64,000 bases of DNA, taken from the NCBI GenBank assembly GCA_026120185.1, contig JANUWF010003369.1, positions 2,169,981 through 2,233,980 of the forward strand, read 5' to 3'. The DNA is from Voacanga thouarsii (lineage: Eukaryota > Streptophyta > Magnoliopsida > Gentianales > Apocynaceae). Made by a program: the position numbers and the translations under genes. Under the pieces are notes generated by a model. The model was given only the letters and a program-made list of their open reading frames with translations, did not search any database and was not told the DNA's origin. Shown piece after piece: positions 45,782 through 58,100 of the stretch; position 1 is the stretch's first letter; each line of letters starts with the position of its first letter.

Positions 45782-48556
45782 TTAAATTCTTGTAATTCCC
45801 AAACCTCTTCTTAGATTGTTGAATCTTTCTTCAGCTAGACGTTTAGTGAATATATCTATAAGTTGTTCATCCGTTGAAATATATTCAACACACACATCGC
45901 CTTTAAGCACATGATCTCGGATGAAGTGATGTTTAACTTCTATGTGCTTTGTCCTAGAATGCTGAGCAAGATTTTTTGTCAGATTGATAGCACTTATGTT
46001 ATCACATAATATAGGTAGCAATTAAAATTAAGATTAAAATCTAGCAACTATTCTTCATCCACAAGATTTGAGCTCAACAACTCCCGACTGCAATATATTC
46101 AGCCTCAGTGGTGGATAAGGATACACACGCCTGCTTTTTACTATGCCATGACACAAGAGAGTGTCCAAGAAATTAACAATGGCCACTAGTACTTTTTCTT
46201 TCAACTTTACAACCTGCGTAATTTGCATCAGTGTATCCTATAAGATAAAATGCATTAGTGTGAAGATACTATAATCCATAATCATATGTACCAATTAAAT
46301 ATCGGAGTATACGTTTTACTGCACATAGATGTGATTCATTTAGACAGGATTGAAAATGAGCACAAAGACATATCGAAAACATGATGTCTGGTCAGCTAGC
46401 AGTAAGATAGAGTAGACTCCCAATCATACCTCTATACTTATGCTCATCTACTTTCTTACCCTTTTCATCTAGATCAAGTTTTACGGATGTACTCATAGGT
46501 GTGTTGATTTCTTTTGCTTCATTCATTCCAAACCTTTAGAACAACTCCTTGGCATACTTAGCTCGATTTATGAAGATTCCATCCTTAGTTTACTTAATTT
46601 GCAGTCCGAGGAAGAAGTTTAGTTCTCCCATCATACTCATTTCAAATTCTTGCTACATAGTCTTAGAAAACATCTTGCACAAAGAATCGTTAGTAGCACC
46701 AAAAATGATATCATCAACATAGATTTGAACAATTAGTAAATCACCAGAATTATCAGATTTGATAAACAAGGTATTATCAATTAAGCTTCTAGAAAATCCT
46801 TTTGAGATCAAGAATCCACTAAGCCTTTCATACCGAGCTCTTGGAGCTTGCTTTAATCCATAGAGAGCTTTAGAAAGTTTGACAACGTGATTTGAAAAGT
46901 GCTCATGAATAAAATCAAGTCTAGCAACAGGTTAGAGAGCATGCTCATGATTTGGAGCTTGCTCAATTTCATGATTTACAGCATGAAATTTTTGAAGGAT
47001 GCAAAAGTAAGCAACATTCGTATGGATTCTGGTCTAGCAACAGGTGCGAATGTCTCATCATAATCAATACCTTCTTCATGATTAAATCCTTGGTGAATAA
47101 TCTAGCTTTATTTCTAATCACAACCCCATTTTCATCAAGTTTATTTCTAAAGACCCATTTTTTACCAATAACAAGACGATCAAAGGGTCTAGGAACAAGT
47201 TTCCAAACCTAATTTCTTTCGAATTGATTTAACTCTTATTATATGGCAAAAATCTAAAATTCATCATGTAATAAGCTATAATGCAGCTAGGTTCAATATT
47301 TGAAAAAAGAGCAAAGTTGTCAATAAAATACCGTCTAGTTTTAACTCCATAGTTTGGATCTCCAATGATTTGTTCTTTGGGATGACCTATTTTGTATTTC
47401 TTTTATCTTTGTATTCTTTTAGCAATTGTTGATTCGTAGAATTTTTAGTTTGTTCTTTTTCTTGTTCAATCTGTAGCTCTTCAATCTCTTCTTCTTTTGC
47501 ATGAGTGTCTAACGGCGGAGCTATGACTTTATCTAACCTGACTTCTTTTGAACTCCCTACATCATCGTCATCTCTTTTTGAAGTATAAATGTTAGATTCA
47601 TCAAACACAACATGCACAGATTTTTCCACACAAAGAGTTCTTTTGTTGTATACTCTATATGCCTTTTTGTTGGAAGACTAACCAAGAAATATGGCCTCAT
47701 CAGACTTGCTATCAAATTTTTCAAGATTATCTTGGGTATTTAGGATAAAACATTTACATCCAAATACTTTAAAATAAGAGATAGAAGGAGTTTTATCAAA
47801 CATAAGTTCAAACGGAGTTTTTCTCAAAAATGGTCTTAACATAACTTGGTTTATTATATAGAAGGCTGTGTTAACAGCTTTTGCCCAAAAAATTTTGGAA
47901 GGACATTTTCACAAAGCATTGATCTAGCCATTTCTTGCAAAGTGTGAATTTTCTTTTCAACAATACCATTTTGTTGAAGGGTTTTTGCTACTGAAAAATT
48001 GTGAAACACTCCATTTTCATCACAGAAGTGAGTAAATTCACTATTATAGAATTCTTTGCCATTATCACTTCTAATAGAAATCAGTTTGCATACAATCGAG
48101 TTTTGGACGCGTTTTATCAGTTTCAAAAATTCAAAAAAGAATTCATCCTTTTGTTCAAGAAACAAAGTCCAAGTAAATCTAGAAAAATAATCAACAAGTA
48201 CATATGCATATTTCTTACCTCCAAGACTAGCTGTCCTCATAGGTCCAAACAAATCCATATGAACTAATTCAAGTGGTTTTGAGGTAGAAATTATTTTCTT
48301 TTGCTTAATAGAGGTTTTGATTTGTTTCCCAAACTGACATGCATAACAGATTTTGTGTTTATCAAATTTCATTTTTGGCAGTTCCCTAACAAGTTCTTTT
48401 GAACACAATTTATTTAGCAAATTAAAAGATACATGACCTAATCTTCTATGCTAAAGGTAACCATCATTGTCATGTACGGATAGGCATCTAATTCCATTAG
48501 CTACAAGGTCATTAAGATAAAACGCATATACATTCCTATACGTTTGGCAGTAAAGA
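45782..48556 (-). pseudogene. SIRE-3 pol: integrase, RT, RNase H
   Basis: Upstream end reads NVYAFYLNDLVANGIRCLSV then HRRLGH and ICYACQFGK (integrase zinc site), VHMDLFGPM, IRSDNGKEF and NGIVEKKIHTLQEMARSML (D, D, E triad present; 48420-47860). LRKTPFELMFDKTPSISYF and FGCKCFIL follow, then an acidic linker (47387-47629). RT is broken near 47000-46940 by a short rearrangement but keeps YVDDIIFGATN (YVDD 46710-46721). RNase H ends with ILCDNISAINLTKN, HIEVKHHFIRDHV and IDIFTKRLAEERF, stop at 45782. One stop is Trp-to-TAG before HRRLGH. Confidence 0.9.
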
Positions 48557-50289
48557 TGTTAGTGTTGTGCCCTAGAGATAATCACTTGTACATTGTATAT
48601 GACATATTTTATTTTAATAAAAGGCATTATTTATCTTACAGTTTCTTTTGTTTACTTTTAAGTAATATAACTGTTCAATAAAGTCCCTAGTACAACACTA
48701 TGTTAAGGAAATCATGATAGAGATCATGATATGAGATTCCTACTACACTGTATAGTGTTAGTACTTAAATAATCCCTAGTCATAGTATTAATGAGACAAG
48801 ACATCATTAATAAGTTAAAACTAGCATGTGTTAGACTTCCTGGTTTGATCAGGTGGTGGTTCTTATATCCGTGAGTATTGAGATGCTCAAAGTTAACACA
48901 TGGATGCTTGTTAATGAAACAAGTTCATTGGATGACCTACCTTTGAGATAATCACATGGATAACTATTTAGTGTCAGTGATATAATCTCAATATAGTAAA
49001 CATGCAAGTATCCTTAGACTTGAGAACTCCAAGGTACTTTGTTTGCTGAGCAATGTACTTTGATTTCAATCTCCGGAGCTCAACGAGGGCCGTCTATGGG
49101 ATGGATATTGGGTACATTGTGAGGTAAACGAAACTAGTTGAAAGGGTCAATAAAGGATTCACCACTCCTAATAGTAGTGGCAAATATCTCTCGGTCACTT
49201 GTAGGAATTTCTACTCGAGAAGTCCTTGGCCAAGGTGATTGTGTATTGGAAATAGTTTCAATTGATACACATCTAGAGTAGTGGGTTCCTGGTATAAGTA
49301 CTATTGTATTCAGGCTAAAATTAATTTTGGAGGGAGTTAGCACTAATTTCGTACTCCAAATCGAATGAGATATTGTATGGTAAAAGGAGTTAATTGTATT
49401 GAAGTTTGTTATTGAAGGGTTCATGTCAAGCCACTTGACTTCTTGGACTCTTGGGTGGTTATGATGTATTGCTAGATACCGCTCATGATCTGGGAATGTG
49501 GGTTTATTAATTGATGAATTAATAAACCAATCCTCATTAGAATTAATAGGATTAATTCTAATTAATTATGGATTATTAATCTCAAAGACTTTTGGATTAA
49601 TTCATGTTCTTTACCATTTGACTAGGAAACCTAATAGGTCACACACAATAGAGGATTATATACTCAAGATGTTATTGGATAACATAGTGGGGTTAGTTGA
49701 GAGAAAGAGAAGTTGTTATGGACAAATTATAATTAGTTGTAATTTATGGTCAAATTGTAATTGTGAGAATTTGATGTTTTCAATTACAATTAGAGAATTC
49801 TAATTGTTTTAGAATTCTAGGATGGAGGATTTTTCAGCAAGTATTTCATGTAACATATAGAAGGGACACGAAACCCTAGCTGATACACAACATACGAAAT
49901 CTCTAACCCTAGACACACAACAAACGTTCTTCTCTCTCTTTCTCGTTTGGATGAAAACGTGAAACAGCCCTAGCCACCACTTTTTTCTGCTAGCATAGGA
50001 AATTTTGGTACTTAAGTATTCCTCTGTGTGTATTACTGTTAGAGATAATCACACACTGTGATTATAGTAGGTAGATGTTCCACTCTTGTGAAGTTGGATC
50101 TAGAGGATTGCTGGATCGTGCCTTGACTTGAAGAAGAAATTTTTGTTCTTCGGACTATCAAACAAAGGTAAAAAACTGCTACCTTTATTATCTTTATATC
50201 TTGTTTTCCACACATAAGCGGGTCCTAGGATGATATTTCGTTTTATTTTTCATTGCGCCGTATAGGATATGAGCCTGAGATACCTAACA
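48557..50289 (+). mobile_element. solo LTR X5 (copia family X)
   Basis: TGTTAGTGTTGTGCCC to GAGATACCTAACA, 1,733 bp. Flanks AAAGA (48552-48556) and AAATA (50290-50294) differ by one base. It splits SIRE-3 between protease and integrase zinc site; the protein reading resumes across it. Antisense ORF at 49134-49424. Confidence 0.88.
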
Positions 50290-50687
50290 AAATATTATTT
50301 CGAGATTTGCACTGTCAAGTATAGAACATGAATCTTTTTCAAAATGACTTTGCAACCATTGTCACAAAGTTGGCTAATGCTAAGCAAGTTATATTTCAAA
50401 TCATCAATAATTAAAACTTGTTTTATAATTGTCAAGGAACCTTTACCAATATTACCAATGCTGGGAATCTTTCCTTTCTTCTTGTCTCCAAATGTAACAA
50501 ATCCTTCATTTGTGGTCTAAATATCTTCTAACAAAGTTGCGTTTCCAGTCATGTGTCTTGAACAACCACTATCCAAGAACTACTTAGTGAAGCTCAAAGA
50601 CCGTGCCTATATATGAGAAGGAGGAATGATTTTTAGTACCCACACTTTCTTAGGTCCATGAAGATTAGTAACATTTTCTTTGATTTT
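50290..50687 (-). pseudogene. SIRE-3 protease region
   Basis: Follows gag after a stop (FTF then TAG-like end at 50688). Reads NLHGPKKVWVLKIIPPS and, after a Trp-to-TAG stop, FLDSGCSRHMTGNATLLED, the copia aspartic protease site DSG of the SIRE lineage, then LIIDDLKYNLLSISQLCDNG. Cut by X5 at 50290. Frame is otherwise well kept. Confidence 0.88.
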
Positions 50688-51896
50688 TTAGAATGTAATT
50701 CCACCGGATTCCACTTTTCTTTTAATAAGACATCTTGAAACTATATGTCCCGATTTTTCACAATATGTGCATGATTTGTGTGTATTGTAAGATAAAACAG
50801 GTTTAACACATTGAGACTTGTTCTTTGTGTTCTTATTCTCATGTTCATATCCTAACCAACTTTGCTTTTCAGCATAAACAAATTTGGGCTTGTAAATTTT
50901 ATCTTTATTCTCAAGTCTATATCCTAAGCCACTCTGGTTACCAATTTGATGTTGAGTCCCGAATAGCTTTTCCAGATTACTTTTACCATTTGTGAATTTT
51001 TTAATGAAATTGTTAAGATCATTGACTCTAATTTTCATATCATCAAAAGTTCTAACCATACCTTCAAGAGTTTGAATTTTATCACACAAGTTTTTATTTT
51101 TCAGAGATGAATATTGCAAGGCAGTCATGGTCACATCTTTCTCAATGATAGCACACATCTTTGACTCAAGAGACATTTTATTATCATTTAACAATACTTC
51201 GTTGTCTTCCATCAAACATTTAATCTTCAACTTCATTTCTTTATTTTTTTTTCTGGATAGTTTTTTTAATTCATGAAACATATCACATAACAACTCATTT
51301 AGATCAACATGCTTTTCAGTGATAGATATAAGCGAATTAGGCATGCAATTAGATGTAGAAGAGTTTAGTTCATTTTTCAAAGCTATGAAGCATATGTTGG
51401 CATTTTCTTCTTCAAAATCTCTATCTTCAAATTCAGTTTCATTTAAGTCCCAAGTTCCCATCAATCCTTTACCCTTCTTTGCCTTTAGATCTTTCTTCTT
51501 TTTAAGCATTCTTCCTTTTTTACCCTTTGCAACAGGATAGTCAGCAATGAAGTGATCAGCGCTCTTACATTCATAACATTGAGGTTTGAATCCAGAGGTT
51601 TGTCCTTTTTTTCTCATAAACTTCCTTCCTCTTTTATAGTTTTCTTTGTTGAATATTCTTCTGAATTTCTTTGTTATCATAGCCAAGTCATCATTGTCCA
51701 TTTCCATGCCCTCATTGCTTTCAGATAGGCTTGTTTCCGAATCTTCATTTTTAGCCTTCAATGCTATCCCTTTTTTACCTTTATCATGATCAGCAGATTC
51801 ATAAAATCTTTTGAGCTTTATCTCATGAGTTAGAAGAGATCTGATCAACTCGTCAGTAGGTAAGGATTTAAAATCTTTAGATTCTTCTACAGCAAG
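50688..51896 (-). pseudogene. SIRE-3 gag, central and C-terminal part
   Basis: Open for 403 codons from the Tekay junction (VEESKDFKSLPTDELIRSLL) to 50688. N-terminal capsid half lies beyond 64000; only 13 bp more are seen at 63988-64000. A first knuckle reads CYECKSADHFIADY, the last Cys being Tyr (a G-to-A-type change); a second, CTYCEKSGHIVSRC, near the end is intact. Between them is a long acidic then coiled-coil region (LNELLCDMFHELKKLSRKK). Gag would package RNA and assemble particles in the cytoplasm. Split by the Tekay insertion, hence pseudogene. Confidence 0.88.
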
Positions 51897-54800
51897 TGTA
51901 ACACCCCACGACTACGTACCCTAAAAGGGCGGGGATGTCGCCCCGTTCCGTATGACAAGGGGTCTTTAGAATAAGGTATAAAGTATAAAGACAATCTCCA
52001 CAAGGATCAACTTAGATAAATAAAGAAATATTCTTATTACATCAGGCTCAACTTGGAGCAAAACGGAATAAAAAAAAATCGTCTAGAAGCATAAGCAATA
52101 AATGTCTCCTAGAACGGATAGCAAAAGCTCCAACTATTACATGTCCCGCTGACTCAGCACAGTCTATCTCCTGAAAACATGGTGTAAAACAGTGTGAGAA
52201 TAAATCTCAGTAAGTCATGTGTGTGCACATGGTGTTTTAAATAGTTCGTGTATGCAAAGTGTAAAGCATTTGTAAAAATAATTTGGCAAGTCATAAACAA
52301 TCTCTATTCGCAAGGAGTGGGTTTTTCTCATTGTCACACTTTGCACAAAATAAATCCTCCACTCGGATAAAAATCATGTCACCACACGTTGGGCTCCATG
52401 AGAACAAATTGGCCAAGGCACCACACTTTGTGCACCTTGTCCGGACCAGATTACCACACGTTGGGCGTTCTGATCAAGGTTGGTGTACAGCTCACCGGGT
52501 GAGATACTCCTCCATCTCTACACCCAACAAAACCATCCGGGTGTCCATGCCGGGAATATAAATAATACCTTTCAGGTATAATGCTAGCTCGGATTGGCCT
52601 GACCAACCAACACTGTCGCCTTTTCAAGCAGAGTTCATCTTCTGGAGGTGGCTCCTGCCAGAAGACTTATGCTAGCCCTCCAAGACTAGTATTGTTAGCC
52701 TACCCTTATTGAGTACTCAACGAACATATCCGTCAATTCCTGATTCAAAATATTTTCAAACCTTGGCTTTGCAAAACATGATTTTCTTTAAAAGAGATTT
52801 CTAAAAATTTAAGGAAAAGAATAGTTTTCTTGCTAAAAACCGTTAGTTTGACAAAACCGTTTAAAGAATAATTATCCACGTTTACAACCAAAGCAACCAT
52901 AGTTTAAAAATAGCTTTACAAAGCTTCACAACATTGACTCGCCATCACAACCTTTAACAAAACAGTTTATAAAAGGACTTACCATCACAACATTTAATAA
53001 AAGAGTTTATGCAAGGACTTACTTGATATGACTCAGATAAATGCGATAAAAATCACCGCTGGCTTTCCTCAATTATCCTCCTGATCTAAATCATATAATA
53101 TCATGATCAGGGTCTCAATTAATTCAAACATGCTCTAATCCCATTTATTTCCATAACAATTCGCAATCTCCTATTTAATTCCAAGTAAACTATTCAATCC
53201 CCAAAGATCAAATACTACGACCACATGTTTATCTCGCTAATAAACACCATTACACTTTACTTTCGACATCAAGGGAGGGTATTCCCTTACCTTGCGACTA
53301 CCGGGTAATGAGGTCTCGATGCTCCTATGGTGATCGTCCCGAGTTCGCTTGAGAAGAAGAGAGAAGCTACCTCCTTTGCTTCACTTGTCCGAAAATTAAG
53401 GAAGAAGAGGAAATCAACCTCTACAGGGCATGATTTACGGGTAGAAGAAAGAGAAAATAATCATTAGAGAAAACGGCATCAAGAGGTTGAAAGGATTTGT
53501 GCTTACCTTAAGGTGTGTTCGATTTTTGCTTGGAACAACTCTAGTATTTTCGAAAATTTGCAGAGAGAAGTTGCTGAAATTTTCGTGTAGAATGGAGAGG
53601 GTAAATGGTGGTTATGATTTAAAGTTGGAGAAGATTGGTTTAGGGTTACATGGTGATATTTAGATAGACTCCTAATGGCTTTAGGTTTCTTGGACAGCAA
53701 AGGCGAAATTTCTAGCTTGCGCGCGCCTCCTTGCTGCCGATTTTAGGGGAGTTTTATGGAAGGAAAAATTCTGCAATTTGCTCCTCTAAGCTGGCCGAAA
53801 CACTGCTCAAAGGAAGGGCTATATGTGTTCAGAATTTTGGGCCAAACAAGGAAGAATTTGAGTGAGTTTTGATGACTGAAAATCCTGTGCAAGTGCTGTG
53901 AAAATCGTTGAACAAGAGGAGAATAAAATCTGGATTGTTCAAGCTACAATTCTTCCGAAATTTCCTGGGAAAAGGTGAGGGTTTTGGGCGCTGATATTGG
54001 CTTAATCAACAAGGAGTTTTGGTAGGTTTTGGAGTGCAAAATTTCGTGGGTTTTGGAGTGCACAGCTGGACGAAAATTCTGTGCAAGCTGGCCGAATTTT
54101 CCTGGTTTCCAAGCTGCCAAAAATCAGTAATTTTTTGTGCTAGAAATTCTGGTTTTGTACAGCTAGGGTAGTTGAATTATTAAGGAGTATTTTAGGTGGT
54201 TTGAGCTAGGATTTTCAGAGTTGGATTGTAGCTAAAGGAGCTGGAATTTCGGACAGCTTATGTAGATTAAAAGCTGCCGAAATTTAGCTAGGAAAAGGAA
54301 GAAATCCTAGTTGAATTTGGATTGAAATAAAATCTGGTTTTATCAAGGATTTGGATAAGATTTCCTCTAGTCCTAGAAGAGTTTGGATTAAGCTACAAGT
54401 CCTCCAAGAAGTGGCGGCACTTGCTGGAATTTTTTTCCAGATTTTTAGCTAACATTCTAGGATTAAAATCAACAAGATTTCCTACTAGGAAAAGGATTCA
54501 TTAATTCCACCTATCCATGGCAACATCTATCTAACTAAAATCAAGCTAATATTTTAATTACTAGCTAGGGTTTTTTCAGAAAATCCTAAGGAACACAAGC
54601 TGAAAATTAAAGGTGAACTTCATTCACATCCAAGTCCTTGAATTTAGGAAATAAATATAGAGACTTATTTCCTTGGAGTAAAAATACTAAAATTTCTCTA
54701 GGATAGCTAGATTCTTTTTCGGCCAAGATAAGAAATGGTCTAAAGAAAAGAATTTCAAGAAGAGAAACTTACTTCACAAAAGGTAGGATTCGAACTCGGG

Positions 54801-55101
54801 TCACCAAAGGAAATCACCAACCTCCCCGCTATTCCAAAACAACTCCAATACTAATTTTTCTACAAGAAATTCTTACCACCCCAATACTTATCCTTCAAAA
54901 TCTTCGACCAAACCTCCCTTAAACAAGTCTTTAACAACACAACTATTTCACATCAATTAATTCAAATGCAAGAGCAATTGAAAAATTCATATGCATCCAT
55001 GCAAATAAAATTATTCTAGCTACCACACAAAATGCAAGATGCTATGCAATGCATGCCTTTTTTTTGCCATAGTCAAAGGTGGTTTTGGGCGGGGTATTAC
55101 A
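51897..55101 (-). mobile_element. Tekay-like 3' LTR
   Basis: 3,205 bp, nearly identical by eye to the 5' LTR. On the plus strand reads TGTAACACCCCACGACTACG to GGCGGGGTATTACA. Contains CCACACGTTGGGC twice (near 52384 and 52454) and a B-box-like GTTCGAATCC on the minus strand near 54787. No functional ORF. Confidence 0.93.
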
Positions 55102-55114
55102 TCCCCTCCCCCTT
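55102..55114 (-). other. polypurine tract of the Tekay-like element
   Basis: Minus strand AAGGGGGAGGGGA directly before the LTR start TGTAATACCCC; preceded by ATTTCGGGACGAAATTCT, a common Tekay 3' motif just after the stop codon. Confidence 0.88.
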
Positions 55115-55135
55115 AAGAGAATTTCGTCCCGAAAT

Positions 55136-58100
55136 TCAGGTTTCATACCCTTCGAGTATACCTGGATACTTTCGTCTTAACCATTCCTCCGTTTCCCACG
55201 TTGCATCCCGTGCTCCATGATGATCCCAAAGTATCTTCACCATGGGTATCTGCTTGTTTCAGAGCGTCTTAATACTCCACTCCAAGATCTTGACGGGTCT
55301 CTCCACATAACTCAGATTGGGTTGCAACTTCAACGGTTCCTCATTGAGTACATGACTCGGATCGGGATTGTGCCTTTTCAACTGAGTGACATGGAATACA
55401 TCATGCATCCCGGTTAGGCCATCAGGTAGATCCAATCGGTAGGCAACCGGTCCAATTTTATCCAATATCGGGAATGGTCCCAAATACCTAGGACTCAACT
55501 TCCCTCCCCTCGGATGTTTCAGGATTCCTCTACTAGGAGTCAACTTCAAGAATGCACGGACACCTACCTGGAACTCCAATTCCCTCCATCTAGAGTCTGC
55601 ATAACTTTTCTGTCTACTTTGTGCTGCGCTTAGCCTTTCCCAAATTAACTTGATCTTGTCGGTCATCTCTTGAATGCATACTTCACCAGTCTTTTTAACG
55701 TTCCCTTCTTCTGTCCATCCCCAGTATATCGGTACCTGGCATTTTTGCCCATACAGTGCTTCGTACGGCGCCATTCCGATCGACGCCTAATAGCTGTTGT
55801 TATATGCTAACTCCGCATGCGGTAAAGACTCAATCCACTTGTCTCCAAAGTCCAAGATACATGCTCGGAGCATGTCTTCCAATATCTGAATGACTCTTTC
55901 GGATTGACCATCAGTCTGCGGATGAGCAGAGGTACTGAATTTCAGGGTCGTGCCCAAGGACTCCTGGAACTTACCCCAGAACCTTGAAGTGAATCTAGGG
56001 TCCCTATCCGACACGATGCTCGACGGTACTCCATGCAACCTTACAATTTCTCGGGTATATATCTGAGCCAACTTTTCCATTGAGTCCCTTACGTTTACCG
56101 GTATAAAGTGCGCTATCTTGGTCAATCGGTCCACTACCACCCAGATCGCATCTTTGTGTGACTTGGTCATTGGAAGGCCAGTCACAAAGTCCATGGTCAC
56201 CTCTTCCCATTTTCATTCAGGAATCGGTAACGGTTGCAGTAAACCTGCAGACTTCTTATGCTCCACCTTAACCTTCTGGCATGTCAGGCAGGTTGACACA
56301 TGCTGAACTACATCCATCTTCATTCCAGCCCACCAATATTTCCTCTTCAAGTCTTGGTACATCTTTACCTCTCCAGGGTGTATGGTGTATTTGCTTTTGT
56401 GCGCTTCGTCTAGTATCCTCTTCCTTAAGTCTTGGATGTCCGGTACATAAATCCGGTCCCGAAAGTACAATACCCCTTTCTTGTCAGTTCGGAAATCGCC
56501 TCCTCCTCTCGCGATCTCTTTCTCCCTGAAAGTTTGAAATTCTGTACTGTCCTGTTGACCTGATACAATTTCCTGGTCCAGATCGGGTTTCAGGGTCAGG
56601 TTGCTCATGCAGATCTTCCCCTTTTGCACTTGCGCCTCTTTCTCCAGGATATCCTGGACTGCCAACACCTCCTGTATTCTTAAGTGTGCCATTTTCACCT
56701 TTCGACTTAGAGCGTCTGCTACCACATTTGCTTTACCCGGGTGATAGTTAATGGGGCACTTATATTCTTCCAGGAACTCCATCCACCTACGCTGCCGGAC
56801 ATTCAAGTCCTTTTGCGTAAAGATATATTTCAAACTCTTATGGTCCGTGAAAACCTCGTATTGTGCACCATACAAGTAATGTCGCCATTTCTTCAAGGCG
56901 AACACTATAGCTGCTAGTTCTAGGTCATGCGTGGGATAATTAACTTCATGCGGCTTTAGCTTTCTAGATGCATAGGCTATGTCTTTCCCTTCCTGTATCA
57001 GCACAGCTCCTAGTCCTTCCTTGGATGCATCTGTATAGAGTGCATAGGGCTTATCAGCCTCAGGCAGACTCAGCACGGGTGCTGTAATCAACCTCCTCTT
57101 AAGTTCTTAGAAGCTCTTCTCGCACTTCTCACTCCAAGCAAAAACGACATCTTTCTTCAACAGCCATGTCATCGGTGAAGCTAAAGTGGAGAAGTTTTTA
57201 ATGAAAAGCCGATAGTACCCGGCCAACCCAAGGAAACTTCGTATCTTAGTAATGTTCTCCGGTTATTTCCAATTAGCTACGGCTTCTACCTTAGCGGGGT
57301 CCACTTTGATCCCTTCCTTGGATATCACGTGACCAAGGAAAGACACTGAGCTCAGCCAAAACTCACACTTACTGAACTTAGCGTAAAGCTTGAATTCCCT
57401 CAGCTTCTCTAGGACAAACTTTAAGTGCTCCGCGTGGTCCTTCAGATTTTTGGAGTAGATCAAAATGTCATCAATGAATATAACCACGAGCTTGTCCAAG
57501 TATGGTTGGAAAATGCGATGCATCAAATCCATGAATACTGTCGGTGCGTTGGTTACACCGAACGGCATTACTACAAATTCGTAATGGCCATACCGCGTGT
57601 TGAATGCAGTCTTAGGAATGTCTTCTTCTTTGATCCTCACCTAATAGTATCCTTGCCGTAGGTCCAATTTTGAGAAACAAGCAGTGCCTTGCAGTTGATC
57701 AAACAACTCATCGATCAAGGGTAGAGGGTATTTATTCTTGATCGTTAGATTGTTCAGTCCCCGATAATCGATACATAGCCTCAAGGTACCATCTTTCTTC
57801 TTGACAAACAACACTCGGGCTCCCCACGGTGATGTACTCGGCCGAATGTAGCCTTGCCTTAGCAGTTCTTCCAATTGCTCCTTCAACTCCTTCAACTCTG
57901 TCGATGCCATCCGGTAGGGGGTTCTGGATACCAGTTCTGCTCTGGGAATCAGATCCACAGTGAACTCAACTTCTCGTTCAGGGGGTAGGGAAGTGAGTTC
58001 CGTAGGGAACACATCCGAAAAGTCTTTCACCACCTCCTTACTTTCCAAGGTACACTGGTCCTTTGGTTTGTTTAGGAGATACGCCAAGTATCCCGCACAT

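Noticed and set aside
52283..52561. Open frame starting MASHKQSLFARSGFF, nearly repeated at 61170-61448
   Set aside because: Lies antisense in both LTRs of one element; duplication is due to LTR identity, not to selection. No domain.
53503..53700. Short minus-strand frame repeated at 62391-62588
   Set aside because: Again LTR identity; 65 codons, no resemblance to known proteins.
54775..54805. tRNA gene
   Set aside because: Only a B-box/T-arm-like stretch; no acceptor stem, D arm or anticodon arm can be folded around it.
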